Source: JAHRVQ01 sp047616645 (GTDB lineage Bacteria > Pseudomonadota > Gammaproteobacteria > Pseudomonadales > Azotimanducaceae). Taken from it: a stretch of DNA of 64,000 nucleotides. Shown here piece by piece: positions 7,336-15,797 of the stretch. The translations under genes were made by a program, and so were the position numbers. Numbering within the stretch: position 1 is the stretch's first letter; each line of letters starts with the position of its first letter. The stretch is taken from the NCBI GenBank assembly GCA_047616645.1, contig JBLHIH010000002.1, positions 17,856 to 81,855 on the forward strand. Direction: 5' to 3'. Below the pieces are notes generated by a model, which worked only from the letters and a program-made list of their open reading frames with translations, did not search any database and was not told the origin of the DNA.

Positions 7336-8952
7336 TTAAAGCAAGTCGCGATATTCCTGATTTAAATTTTTCAAATAGGTATCAAAGGAAACTTCATCTT
7401 GATTATCGATGGCTGACTGCTCCTCGACCGATCGAGCGGCTAAGGCATCAAAATGGGCGAGTTCCTTTTCTGATAAAGGTTGATTTAAAAAGTGTTCTTT
7501 ATGGGCCAATGATTGATTCATTGAGAATTGATAAAAGGGAATTTTTTGTTCGGACATATCAATGAGAATCTTGCCGCTAGGGGTCAGGTCCGAGTTTTCT
7601 ATTTTGAGTATTTGCTCACTGATAGCATCCTGATGCGCAGTGTCGCTTTCAATGGTCTTATCCAAGAAAGTAGCCAGAATCATGAATTGATCCAACATCT
7701 CCTTTCCCCATTCAAGAATCGTTCTTGGTTCACTTTGATCTAGTAGCAAAGTACTTGTGTCCCGACCGTGGCTTACAACTTCAACCACATTTTCATCAAC
7801 GCTGCGGCAGAGGGCTTCATCATGTCCTGGGCTCTCGGTTAACAAGCAGTGGAGTAGAAGGATATCGATAAAGCGCATTGTCGAGGCGTCAATGCCAAGT
7901 GGCTGATAAGGGTTAACGTCCAAGAGACGAACCTCGATGTATTGAACGCCGTCATCCTTTAAGGTGCTTAGGAAGTTTGTGCCGGGAGGTGGAACCCGTT
8001 TTGCTCTAATAGTGGTATAGAATTCTGCTTCCGACTGCAGGACGCTGTCGTTTACCTGAACCGCTTTATCGTTCGCCGCACTCATTGTCGAATATCGATC
8101 TACTGGCGTTGTAATTGCCTTTGCGAGGCTCTGAATGTAGTTGTCGAGGCCGTTGTAACAAATTTGGATCAATTCAGATTGTTCTACACTCTTGTAGCCA
8201 AGATCGTCGCCATTTCGCAGTGAAGTTGCATTATCTAGAGATAGGCTTCCCTTATCGATTTCTTGTAAATTGTGATCCTGTTCTTTTACGAAGCTCTTGC
8301 AAACCGCAGGAGAGGCGCCAGTTAAATAAATTGCAAGCCAGGAAAATCGCCGGAAATTTCGCATCAGGTCAAAATATCTTGCTGAGCGAAATGATAAAGA
8401 ATCTTCTTTACCTTCCATTTTTGCCAAGCCTTGCCATAAGGCATCTGAGAAGGAAAAATTGTAGTGAACGGCGCAGATGGTTTGCATAGAGCGGCCATAT
8501 CGAATACTTAAGCCGTTCCGATAAGTTGTTTTTAATCTACCAAGGTTTGAATTCCCGTATCGGGCAAGTGGAATGTCGTCGTCACCCTGCAACATACAAG
8601 GCATACTCGAGGCCCACAGAATTTCTTCGCCCATATGTTGATAGACGAAACGGTGGGTGTCGTTGAGGGTTTTGATGGTTTCGTCTATAGATTGAGCAAC
8701 CGGGGTGATTAATTCAAGTTGTGCTTCTGAAAAATCAGTGGTGATCAGTGGGTGCGTTAACTTTGAACCAAGACCTTCGGGATGGGCTTTGCTCGATAAA
8801 CCCCCTTTGCCATCAACCCTTAATGTTTCGCGTTCTACACCACGACTAAAAATGAATGATTGCGGTTCAAAGTGAGTTTCTAGGTTTTGTATCAGCTCTT
8901 TGTTGCGAGCTTCTTTGTTATGAGCTGGGCTCTGCTGTGGTGTTTGGGCCAT
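7336..8952 (-). CDS. gshA: Glutamate-cysteine ligase
   Basis: An ATP-dependent enzyme (538 aa) joining glutamate and cysteine in the first step of glutathione synthesis, of the gammaproteobacterial GshA class (about 520 aa). Diagnostic segments are FSRGVERETLRVDGKGGLS at residues 34-52, HYNFSFSDALW in the middle and the DDGVQYIEVRLLDVNPYQP substrate-site region. It lies upstream of acpH in the same direction. Glutathione also fits the nearby GST gene and the GFA-fold proteins of the window. Confidence 0.95.
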   Translation of the reverse strand: MAQTPQQSPAHNKEARNKELIQNLETHFEPQSFIFSRGVERETLRVDGKGGLSSKAHPEGLGSKLTHPLITTDFSEAQLELITPVAQSIDETIKTLNDTHRFVYQHMGEEILWASSMPCMLQGDDDIPLARYGNSNLGRLKTTYRNGLSIRYGRSMQTICAVHYNFSFSDALWQGLAKMEGKEDSLSFRSARYFDLMRNFRRFSWLAIYLTGASPAVCKSFVKEQDHNLQEIDKGSLSLDNATSLRNGDDLGYKSVEQSELIQICYNGLDNYIQSLAKAITTPVDRYSTMSAANDKAVQVNDSVLQSEAEFYTTIRAKRVPPPGTNFLSTLKDDGVQYIEVRLLDVNPYQPLGIDASTMRFIDILLLHCLLTESPGHDEALCRSVDENVVEVVSHGRDTSTLLLDQSEPRTILEWGKEMLDQFMILATFLDKTIESDTAHQDAISEQILKIENSDLTPSGKILIDMSEQKIPFYQFSMNQSLAHKEHFLNQPLSEKELAHFDALAARSVEEQSAIDNQDEVSFDTYLKNLNQEYRDLL

Positions 8953-9064
8953 TCAATTTCTACCGCATTATATTTGTTAGATGCTATTTTAAGCGCTATG
9001 AGTGGAAAATAACATTCTGGGCTTGGTAATCGTAGTATTTATTACTAGCCTAAATAAATAATGC

Positions 9065-9466
9065 TTATTCGCTATTTCTCTCTTTAAATTGATGTATCAA
9101 GCGTCTGTTCTTTTTATTTGGTCGTTTCTCGGAAGTAATATGCTGGCCTGCAGCTTTTCTTTGTGATGCTAAACTGAGTCTGGATGCTATACTTTTTGGC
9201 GTTTCTTCGTACATCAAAGCGGCTTCTGGGGCTCCCTTACGTTTTTCGGAGACGCCTTTGACGATGATGGTCTTTTCATCCCAACCTTGGCGAATGATGA
9301 TCTGCTCTCCTATTTGAACGTCCTTGCCAGGTTTGCCTCTCGTGCCGTCAATGTGAACTTTTCCACCTTCAATGGCTTCTTTGGATTTTGCTCTTGTTTT
9401 AAAAAAGCGTGCTGCCCAAAGCCATTTATCCAATCTTACTTTTTCTCCTGTCATGGTTCCTGTCAT
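9065..9466 (-). CDS. hslR: Ribosome-associated heat shock protein Hsp15 (S4 domain)
   Basis: 133 residues. The S4 RNA-binding domain occupies about residues 9-70: VRLDKWLWAARFFKTR, then EAIEGGKVHIDG and GEQIIIRQG. A basic C-terminal tail follows (RPNKKNRRLIHQF). Hsp15 binds free 50S subunits carrying nascent chains and helps recycle stalled complexes. The first ATG is at 9466; a second in-frame ATG four codons later (MTGEKVRLD) is an equally good start. It is divergent from cysQ. Confidence 0.9.
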   Translation of the reverse strand: MTGTMTGEKVRLDKWLWAARFFKTRAKSKEAIEGGKVHIDGTRGKPGKDVQIGEQIIIRQGWDEKTIIVKGVSEKRKGAPEAALMYEETPKSIASRLSLASQRKAAGQHITSEKRPNKKNRRLIHQFKERNSE

Positions 9467-9590
9467 GACTTTACTGCCAAACAGGGTCTTGATGGGCTTA
9501 GATCGGTAGAAAAAAAACTGTCAAGTATGCGGCTTTGCAAGGTACCATCCGAGGTTAAGAATTGAAGTGCAAAGGTATTTTAACCTGCTT

Positions 9591-10391
9591 ATGAATAAAT
9601 TACTGAATGGTCTCTCGGATATCTCTCGTAGGGCAGGTGCTGCAATACTCGAGATCTATGAGAAAGAAGATCATGGGATAGAAATTAAGGCAGATGATTC
9701 TCCACTGACAGCTGCAGATCTTGCTGCAAATAAGATAATTATTGAAGGCCTTGAGGCTTTAGCGCCGGGCATTCCTATTTTGTCTGAGGAATCTGATGAA
9801 ATTTCTTATAGTGAAAGGAAGCAGTGGAAAAAATATTTCCTAGTGGACCCTTTGGATGGCACGAAAGAGTTCATTAATCGTAACGGTGAATTTACGGTCA
9901 ATATTGCCCTGATCGAAAACACTGTCGCTGTTGTAGGGGTTGTCTACGTGCCCTGCCAGGACAAGCTGTACGTTGGCGACCTAAATGGAGGGCACGCTTA
10001 TGTGGAATCTAAGGGGGTTAAGGAGCACCTTTTTACGCGTCCCCTAGCAGAGAATGATCTGAAAGTTGTCGCTAGTAGACGGCACGGCAGCGAGACCATG
10101 CAAAAGTGTATGGATGAGTTAAGTAAATGTTTCACTGTCAGTACACTGGGTGTTGGTAGCTCCCTGAAATTTTGTATTATCGCTGAGGGGAAAGCCGATT
10201 TATATCCGAGGCTCGCACCTACTTCTGAATGGGATACCGCAGCTGCGCAAGCGGTTGTAGAGGCGGCGGGTGGCTTGGTTGTTGACGCTGATTTTAAGCC
10301 CCTTAGATACAATACGAAAGAAAATATACTGAATCCTTTTTTTTACGTTCTGGCAGACCCTACTTATGACTGGGCTTCTGCGCTGAATTAA
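9591..10391 (+). CDS. cysQ: 3'(2'),5'-bisphosphate nucleotidase CysQ
   Basis: A Mg-dependent phosphatase of the inositol monophosphatase superfamily that clears 3'-phosphoadenosine 5'-phosphate from sulfate assimilation. Metal-binding signatures are present: SEESDEI near residue 72, VDPLDGTKEFI near residue 92 and SEWDTAAAQAVVEAAGG near residue 210. I chose ATG 9591 (MNKLLNGL) over a GTG at 9567 because it fits family length (about 266 aa). Confidence 0.9.
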   Translation: MNKLLNGLSDISRRAGAAILEIYEKEDHGIEIKADDSPLTAADLAANKIIIEGLEALAPGIPILSEESDEISYSERKQWKKYFLVDPLDGTKEFINRNGEFTVNIALIENTVAVVGVVYVPCQDKLYVGDLNGGHAYVESKGVKEHLFTRPLAENDLKVVASRRHGSETMQKCMDELSKCFTVSTLGVGSSLKFCIIAEGKADLYPRLAPTSEWDTAAAQAVVEAAGGLVVDADFKPLRYNTKENILNPFFYVLADPTYDWASALN

Positions 10392-10505
10392 TCCAGCTGA
10401 GAGCGTATCTACTATGTATCTGATAGGAGTGGGGAGTAGGCGTTTTTGTCCGATCAGGCGATAATCTTGATGTGATGGTATTTTGATATCACGATCGAAA
10501 TTTGG

Positions 10506-10582
10506 TCTCAGCTAGTCAAGCTCTATGTGTATCCATCCTGCCGAGGAGAACACTGTATATTCATACAGCTTGACTAGCGAGA
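10506..10582. repeat. Long inverted repeat (possible structured RNA) upstream of rpoD-like gene
   Basis: GCTAGTCAAGCT at 10511-10522 and AGCTTGACTAGC at 10567-10578 are exact reverse complements. The stem extends outward by TCTC (10506-10509) with GAGA (10579-10582) around one bulged A. Partial pairing continues inside, around TATG and CATA. There is no T-tract after either arm, so it does not look like a simple terminator. The right arm overlaps the LexA-like box. The 660-bp gap 10392-11053 otherwise shows only promoter-like sequence and no convincing gene. Confidence 0.6.
10553..10568. promoter_or_regulatory. LexA (SOS) box candidate
   Basis: CTGTATATTCATACAG has both invariant half-sites of the gammaproteobacterial SOS box (CTGT-N8-ACAG) and an AT-rich core close to the consensus. 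It lies 161 bp after the cysQ stop and 485 bp before the sigma factor start. On the minus strand a TTGTCT / TATGAA promoter-like pair with 17-bp spacing overlaps it. The target could be the sigma gene or an unannotated short RNA. Confidence 0.5.
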
Positions 10583-10864
10583 AGACAAATATACCTAGAA
10601 ACTCACGGAAAAGAAAGTGTTGAAAAGTGGAGGATCCTACACTAGTAATGGCTTGACATTTAGGAAAATAAGCTAAGGTTTTGATTCTCGGAAAGAAAAA
10701 GCTTTGATTTGATTTTTTAATGCTACATGAAAATTTTTCTTGATTAAATAATGTGTAAAACTAGAAAATTGGCACGTTAATTGGTCGATCATATTGAGTG
10801 GTGATATTGAGTGTTATTTAGTCAGTAATTTGTCACTTAGTGTGCTTTTTTATTGAATTAGGGA

Positions 10865-10893
10865 TTGACCAAGCAAGGCCGGAAAATCATAAT
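10865..10893 (+). promoter_or_regulatory. Sigma-70 type promoter candidate for the rpoD-like gene
   Basis: TTGACC (10865-10870), a 17-bp spacer and CATAAT (10888-10893) make a good housekeeping promoter about 160 bp upstream of the sigma gene start. A direct repeat ATATTGAGTG occurs upstream at 10791-10800 and 10804-10813 and could be an activator site. Not experimentally supported. Confidence 0.45.
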
Positions 10894-11053
10894 GACTGAT
10901 GGCTGGTTTTTTATGGACGATTTCATTATGGACAAAGAAGCAGTGAAGTGTACGTAATTAGGTCTAGCACTTTGGCGAAGCTTGTATAAAGGTCTAAACT
11001 CAAATGGACAGCCTATTCAAGTGTCTTAAATCGCACGATGGAGCACTAACCTT

Positions 11054-12973
11054 ATGACCAACACCCGCGAAGGAGATTTTGATTCTATTTTAGAAGATGA
11101 TTCCCTTGATGACGAATCCCAAAAACTTGAAGCGCTAAGAGTGTTGTCTGAAAATGCATCCATTGCCAACGATGGTGTTGAAGACGGCAATGATGAATCA
11201 CGTATCAAAGGGTTAATTGAAAAAGGTAAGACCCAAGGTTATTTAACCTACGATCAATTAACGGAATTTTTGCCAGAAAACATTGTCGAGTCAGACGAAT
11301 TTGAAAGCATCGTTCAGATGTTTGAAGAAATGGGTATTGGTGTTTATGAACATGCCCCCGATCCCAATGACCTTAAGGAGCCAAATTCAGAGGATGCAAA
11401 TCCAGAATCTGCATTGTTGGTTTCTACTGAGTCCGTACTCGGTAAGACGATGGATCCTGTTCGCATGTACATGCGGGAAATGGGTACGGTGCCTTTGCTT
11501 ACTCGCGAGGGTGAAATTGTCATTGCCAAGCGTATCGAAGATGGCATTCGAGAAACAATGTCCACGCTTTCTCGCTATCCTGGTGTTGTCTCAAAAATCA
11601 TCAGGAATTATGAAACTATCCAAGAAGACGAGGGGGAGATCACCCTGATTATCAGCGGCTTCCTTGATGTCGATGATGTCATCCCTGATATGTCGGCTGT
11701 GGCAAAAGCTAAGTCCTCAGGCAATTACAAAGAAGAAGAGGATGGTGAAGCTAAGACGGGTATAGATTTAGAACTTGCCCATAGTCGATTTAAAGCCATT
11801 ACCAAACATTACAAAAAATTATCTACGTTAAAGGAAACCAAGGACAATAAAGATAAGGCAGTCCTTAAATGTCAGGAAGCCCTCGCGGAAGTTTTTTCTT
11901 CTCTCAAACTAATACCCGCGCAAATGGATCCACTTTTAGATTTTGTTCGTTACGATATGCAACAAATCAGAGATCAGGAAAAAATTATTCGAGATCTCGT
12001 TGTCACTAAAGCAAAGATGCCGAGAGATGAATTTATTGACAGTTTTATTGGTAATGAAACAAATGCCGAATGGATTGATGAGCTCATTAGTGCGGATAAA
12101 CCTTATTCAGAAAATTTACCTAGATATCGAATCACCATTCGGCATGGGGCTAAAATTATTAGTCGTATATCAAAACGTACAGGATTAGACATCTCTGAGA
12201 TCAAGGATATAAATCGACGATTGTTTGTAGCAGTCGGTAATACCCGAGCTGCTAAACGTGAAATGATAGAAGCTAATTTAAGGTTGGTGATCTCCATAGC
12301 CAAAAAATATACCAACCGCGGACTACACTTTCTAGATCTTATTCAGGAAGGCAATATTGGTTTGATGAAAGCAGTGGACAAGTTCGAATATCGTCGTGGC
12401 TTCAAATTTTCGACCTATGCGACCTGGTGGATTAGACAGGCCATCACTCGATCAATATCAGACTTGGCCAGAACAATTCGCGTCCCCGTACATATGATGG
12501 AAACCGTGAATAAACTCAATCGTCTGAGTCGACAGTTGGTTCAAGAGTTAGGTCGATCCCCCACGATAGAAGAACTTAGCATCAAGATGGATTTGCCAGA
12601 AGACAAGGTACTCAAAGCTTTAGATGTAGCTAAGCAACCTATTTCGCTCGAGACGCCTGTGGGTGAAGACGATGATTCGACAATGTGGAATCTAGTCAGT
12701 GATACTACTGCTGAATCTCCCGTAGAACACGCAACGGGCAAGGGCTTGAAAGAGACAACAACCAATGTCCTGACCGCGCTAACGGAAAGAGAGGCAAAGG
12801 TATTAAGAATGCGCTTTGGTATCGATATGAATACTGATCATACCTTGGAGGAGGTGGGTCGTCAGTTCTCTGTGACCCGTGAGCGAATTCGCCAAATTGA
12901 AGCAAAGGCGCTGCGTAAGCTTCGTCATCCTGCTAGGTCGGAACAGCTTCGTAGTTTTATTGATTTATCCTAG
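11054..12973 (+). CDS. RpoD-type sigma factor, probable second (atypical) primary-sigma paralogue
   Basis: A 639-residue sigma-70 with group 1 architecture: an acidic N-terminal extension (residues 1-50), region 1.1 (KGLIEKGKTQGYLTYDQL), region 1.2 (DPVRMYMREMG), a non-conserved spacer, regions 2.1-2.4 (EANLRLVISIAKKYTNRG to YATWWIRQAITRSI), region 3 and region 4.2 HTH (TLEEVGRQFSVTRERIRQIEAKALRKLRHP). Several near-invariant positions differ. The sigma-finger segment normally read as LGDFIED is MWNLVSD (residues 544-550), NRGLQF is NRGLHF, and ADQARTIR is SDLARTIR. It is not beside dnaG or rpsU, the usual rpoD neighbours. I therefore suspect a paralogue rather than the housekeeping rpoD, but a whole genome is needed to decide. 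The ATG at 11054 fits the length. Confidence 0.85.
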   Translation: MTNTREGDFDSILEDDSLDDESQKLEALRVLSENASIANDGVEDGNDESRIKGLIEKGKTQGYLTYDQLTEFLPENIVESDEFESIVQMFEEMGIGVYEHAPDPNDLKEPNSEDANPESALLVSTESVLGKTMDPVRMYMREMGTVPLLTREGEIVIAKRIEDGIRETMSTLSRYPGVVSKIIRNYETIQEDEGEITLIISGFLDVDDVIPDMSAVAKAKSSGNYKEEEDGEAKTGIDLELAHSRFKAITKHYKKLSTLKETKDNKDKAVLKCQEALAEVFSSLKLIPAQMDPLLDFVRYDMQQIRDQEKIIRDLVVTKAKMPRDEFIDSFIGNETNAEWIDELISADKPYSENLPRYRITIRHGAKIISRISKRTGLDISEIKDINRRLFVAVGNTRAAKREMIEANLRLVISIAKKYTNRGLHFLDLIQEGNIGLMKAVDKFEYRRGFKFSTYATWWIRQAITRSISDLARTIRVPVHMMETVNKLNRLSRQLVQELGRSPTIEELSIKMDLPEDKVLKALDVAKQPISLETPVGEDDDSTMWNLVSDTTAESPVEHATGKGLKETTTNVLTALTEREAKVLRMRFGIDMNTDHTLEEVGRQFSVTRERIRQIEAKALRKLRHPARSEQLRSFIDLS

Positions 12974-12998
12974 CCATCTTTTGGCTGGGTAGTTTCAT

Positions 12999-13976
12999 AT
13001 GCGTACTGAAAATTCAGCCCTTCAAGATATCGACACAATTCGATCTCAAGCTGCGCTCGTTCACGCTAAAATCCCACCGACACCTCAAATTGAATGGCCG
13101 CTCCTGTCTCGCCGTTTGCAATGTAGTTTGTGGTTGAAACATGAAAATTACAACCCAACGGGTTCATTCAAGGTCCGTGGCGGATTGACCTACATTTCTG
13201 AATTGCTTGCACGTGAAGCTACGGTCAAGGGAGTGGTTGCAGCTACTCGCGGTAACTTTGGGCAAAGTATTGCTTATGCATCAAGCCAGTTTGGTCTTCC
13301 CTGCGTTGTTGTTGTCCCTGAAGGAAACAGCCTTGATAAGAATAGTTTAATGCAAGCCTTAGGCGCAGAACGCATTACCTCTGGTGTAGATTTTGATGAA
13401 TCTATAGCGGCCGCAAAAACAATAGCTAACGAAAGGCACTACCACCTCATTCCGTCATTTCACGCGGATCTAATCGCAGGCGTCTCAAGCTATGCGTTAG
13501 AGCTGTTTGAAGCCCTTCCTGACCTTAATCGCGTCTATGTGCCCATTGGTCTTGGTTCTGGCATTTGCTCTGTCGTCAACGTACGCAATGCCTTGGGATT
13601 GGACTGTGAAATCGTTGGCGTGGTTTCAGAAAATGCGAATGCTTACCAACTGTCTTTTGAGGCTGGGAAGGTTATGAGTACTAATACAGCTGAAACGATG
13701 GCAGATGGACTAGCAGTTAGGAATCCTAGTAAAGATGCGCTCACTATTATTTTGGATAACGTTGCTCGTATCGTTTCGGTTTCAGATACACAAATAAATC
13801 AGATGATCAACATCCTCTTTGAAGATACTCACAATATTGTCGAGGGTGCCGGTGCTGCTGCTGCGGCTGCCGTATTGAAGGAAAAAGATCTAAACAAAGG
13901 TCAAAAGGTGGCGGCCATTCTTACTGGAAGCAATATTAACAAGGCGCTTTTTGCGGCAGCCTTACTGGCTGAATGA
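12999..13976 (+). CDS. PLP-dependent threonine/serine dehydratase family enzyme
   Basis: A 325-residue fold-type II pyridoxal-phosphate enzyme. The Schiff-base lysine lies in NPTGSFKVRGG (about residues 51-61), the substrate-binding loop is TRGNFGQS (about residues 84-91), and the phosphate loop is PIGLGSGICS (about residues 181-190). The family includes catabolic threonine/serine dehydratases, serine racemases and hydroxyaspartate dehydratases. The TRGNFGQS variant of the usual SSGNHAQ loop leaves substrate open. It follows the sigma gene by 25 bp, and read-through between them is possible. Confidence 0.8.
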   Translation: MRTENSALQDIDTIRSQAALVHAKIPPTPQIEWPLLSRRLQCSLWLKHENYNPTGSFKVRGGLTYISELLAREATVKGVVAATRGNFGQSIAYASSQFGLPCVVVVPEGNSLDKNSLMQALGAERITSGVDFDESIAAAKTIANERHYHLIPSFHADLIAGVSSYALELFEALPDLNRVYVPIGLGSGICSVVNVRNALGLDCEIVGVVSENANAYQLSFEAGKVMSTNTAETMADGLAVRNPSKDALTIILDNVARIVSVSDTQINQMINILFEDTHNIVEGAGAAAAAAVLKEKDLNKGQKVAAILTGSNINKALFAAALLAE

Positions 13977-14017
13977 CCAGAAGCAAGAGTGCTCTCTGTT
14001 GTCTTGTGAACAGTACA

Positions 14018-14041
14018 AAAAAAGGGGCGATTAATCGCCCC
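14018..14041 (-). terminator. Rho-independent terminator of aceA
   Basis: The palindrome GGGGCGATTAATCGCCCC is followed on the minus strand by a run of T residues, 27 bp past the aceA stop. It also lies between the convergent dehydratase gene and aceA and may block read-through from both sides. Boundaries are good to about one base. Confidence 0.85.
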
Positions 14042-14068
14042 TGAGTGTCGCTCTAGTTTGTTCGTCTT

Positions 14069-15670
14069 CTAAAACTGGTTCATAGTATTATCTTTGCCAC
14101 CGGCTAATAATGCATTGTCACCAGAGAAATACTCTTTATGGTCGTCACCAATATTCGATCCAGCTAAATCTTGGTGTTTAACAGACGCCATGTCCCGACG
14201 TATTTCAACACGTTGAATGTCACGAACATATGCCAGCATACCTAAATCACCGAAGTAGCCTTCAGACAAGATGTCTGTGCCGAGGGCAGTTTCGTGATAA
14301 GTCGGCAGGGTGATCAGGTGGTGGTAGATACCCGCTTCTCTTGATGCATCCTTTTGGAATTGTTGAACTAAAGTGTCTGCCTCGATTGACAGTTCAGAGC
14401 TATCATATTGCGCCTCCATTAAGGCTTTCGGGCTTACTGCTGGATCAGGGTAAGCTGAGAGATCTTTGCCAGCTGCTTTCCAATCTGCATATACCTGTTC
14501 GCGGAAGGATAAAGTCCAGTTGAAAGAAGGAGAGTTGTTGTAAACGAGCTTAGCAGTAGGGTTGTGCTCACGAACCGCGTTTACCATTTCTGCGATTTGG
14601 GCAACATTTGGCTTTTCTGTTTCAATCCAAAGGAGATCCGCACCATGATTTAAGCTAGTTACACAATCCAGTACAACGCGATCAAAACCAGTGTTTTCTC
14701 TGAAGGCGTAGAGGCCGTTATCTAAGCGAATTGGTTTAACCAGTTTGCCGCCTTGATGAATTGTAATGTCGTTTTCTTGTAGCTCGTTTAGGTCGTTAAT
14801 CTCTTCCGTTTCTAAGAAGTTATTGTATTGGCTTGCAAGGTCACCTTTTTCTTTTGAAACAGGTATTTTTTGAGTCAAGCTTGCACCTAGTGAATCTGTT
14901 CGCGCCACTATGATACCGTTGTCTATGCCAAGCTCAAGAAAGGCATATCGAATTGCATTAATTTTAGCGAGGAAATCCTCGTGAGGTACAGTTACTTTAC
15001 CGGCTTGGTGCCCACATTGTTTTGCGTCGGAAACCTGGTTTTCTACCTGAATCGCACATGCACCAGCTTCTATCATTTTTTTTGCGAGTAAGTATGTTGC
15101 TTCTTCATTACCAAATCCGGCGTCGATATCAGCGATGATAGGCACAACGTGAGTTTGGAAGTTATCAATTCTATGTATAACGCTATCTACATCTCCACCA
15201 TTTGCACGCGCTTCATCTAGTTCGACAAAAATGTGTCGTAATTCTCTTGCGTCAGCTTGTTTCAAAAAAGCATAGATTTCTGAGATAAGGTTGGGAACAG
15301 ATGTTTTCTCATGCATGCTTTGATCGGGTAGTGGGCCAAATTCAGATCGAAGCGCTGCAACCATCCAACCGCTTAGGTAGATATAACTTTTATCCATTGT
15401 ACCGCGGTGCTTTTTAACAGAAATTGCTAATTGTTGAGCGGTAAAGCCATGCCAGCAACCGAGAGATTGTGTGTACTGAGAAGAATCAGCATCATAGTCT
15501 GCCATGTCTTTTCGCATGATATCTGAAGTATATTGCGCAATTTCAAGGCCGGTTTTAAATCTATTCTGGAAATGCATACGTGTCGCATATTCCGCGTTAA
15601 TGCCTCCCCAAGTGTTTTCCCCGTTCTTTAGTGTTGCAAATTGCTCGATCTGCTCAAGATAAGCTGACAT
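14069..15670 (-). CDS. aceA: Isocitrate lyase, long (Pseudomonas-type) form
   Basis: The glyoxylate-shunt enzyme cleaving isocitrate to glyoxylate and succinate, which permits growth on acetate and fatty acids. 533 residues, matching the long isocitrate lyase of pseudomonads (about 531 aa) rather than the E. coli form (434 aa). Visible motifs include SLGCWHGFTAQQ, the DIDAGFGNEEATY metal loop, the catalytic KQCGH (about residues 220-224), LVYNNSPSFNW and the C-terminal DNTMNQF. It has its own terminator. The 127-bp upstream region must hold its promoter. It fits the acyl-CoA genes at 50-57 kb. Confidence 0.97.
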   Translation of the reverse strand: MSAYLEQIEQFATLKNGENTWGGINAEYATRMHFQNRFKTGLEIAQYTSDIMRKDMADYDADSSQYTQSLGCWHGFTAQQLAISVKKHRGTMDKSYIYLSGWMVAALRSEFGPLPDQSMHEKTSVPNLISEIYAFLKQADARELRHIFVELDEARANGGDVDSVIHRIDNFQTHVVPIIADIDAGFGNEEATYLLAKKMIEAGACAIQVENQVSDAKQCGHQAGKVTVPHEDFLAKINAIRYAFLELGIDNGIIVARTDSLGASLTQKIPVSKEKGDLASQYNNFLETEEINDLNELQENDITIHQGGKLVKPIRLDNGLYAFRENTGFDRVVLDCVTSLNHGADLLWIETEKPNVAQIAEMVNAVREHNPTAKLVYNNSPSFNWTLSFREQVYADWKAAGKDLSAYPDPAVSPKALMEAQYDSSELSIEADTLVQQFQKDASREAGIYHHLITLPTYHETALGTDILSEGYFGDLGMLAYVRDIQRVEIRRDMASVKHQDLAGSNIGDDHKEYFSGDNALLAGGKDNTMNQF

Positions 15671-15797
15671 GGTGATTCCTTCTCTGTTGGTTAAGGACTA
15701 ATGGAGGCGCAATGTACCAGTGCAAGAACCTGAATAACATGGAATATTTGGACACTAATACATTCCATTTTTTCATCAATAGTCTCTAAGATAAGCA

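Noticed and set aside
10618..10677. Possible 19-residue peptide downstream of the LexA-like box (a type I toxin candidate)
   Set aside because: The peptide is not hydrophobic, its start is a GTG with weak context, and nothing pairs with it as an antisense RNA.
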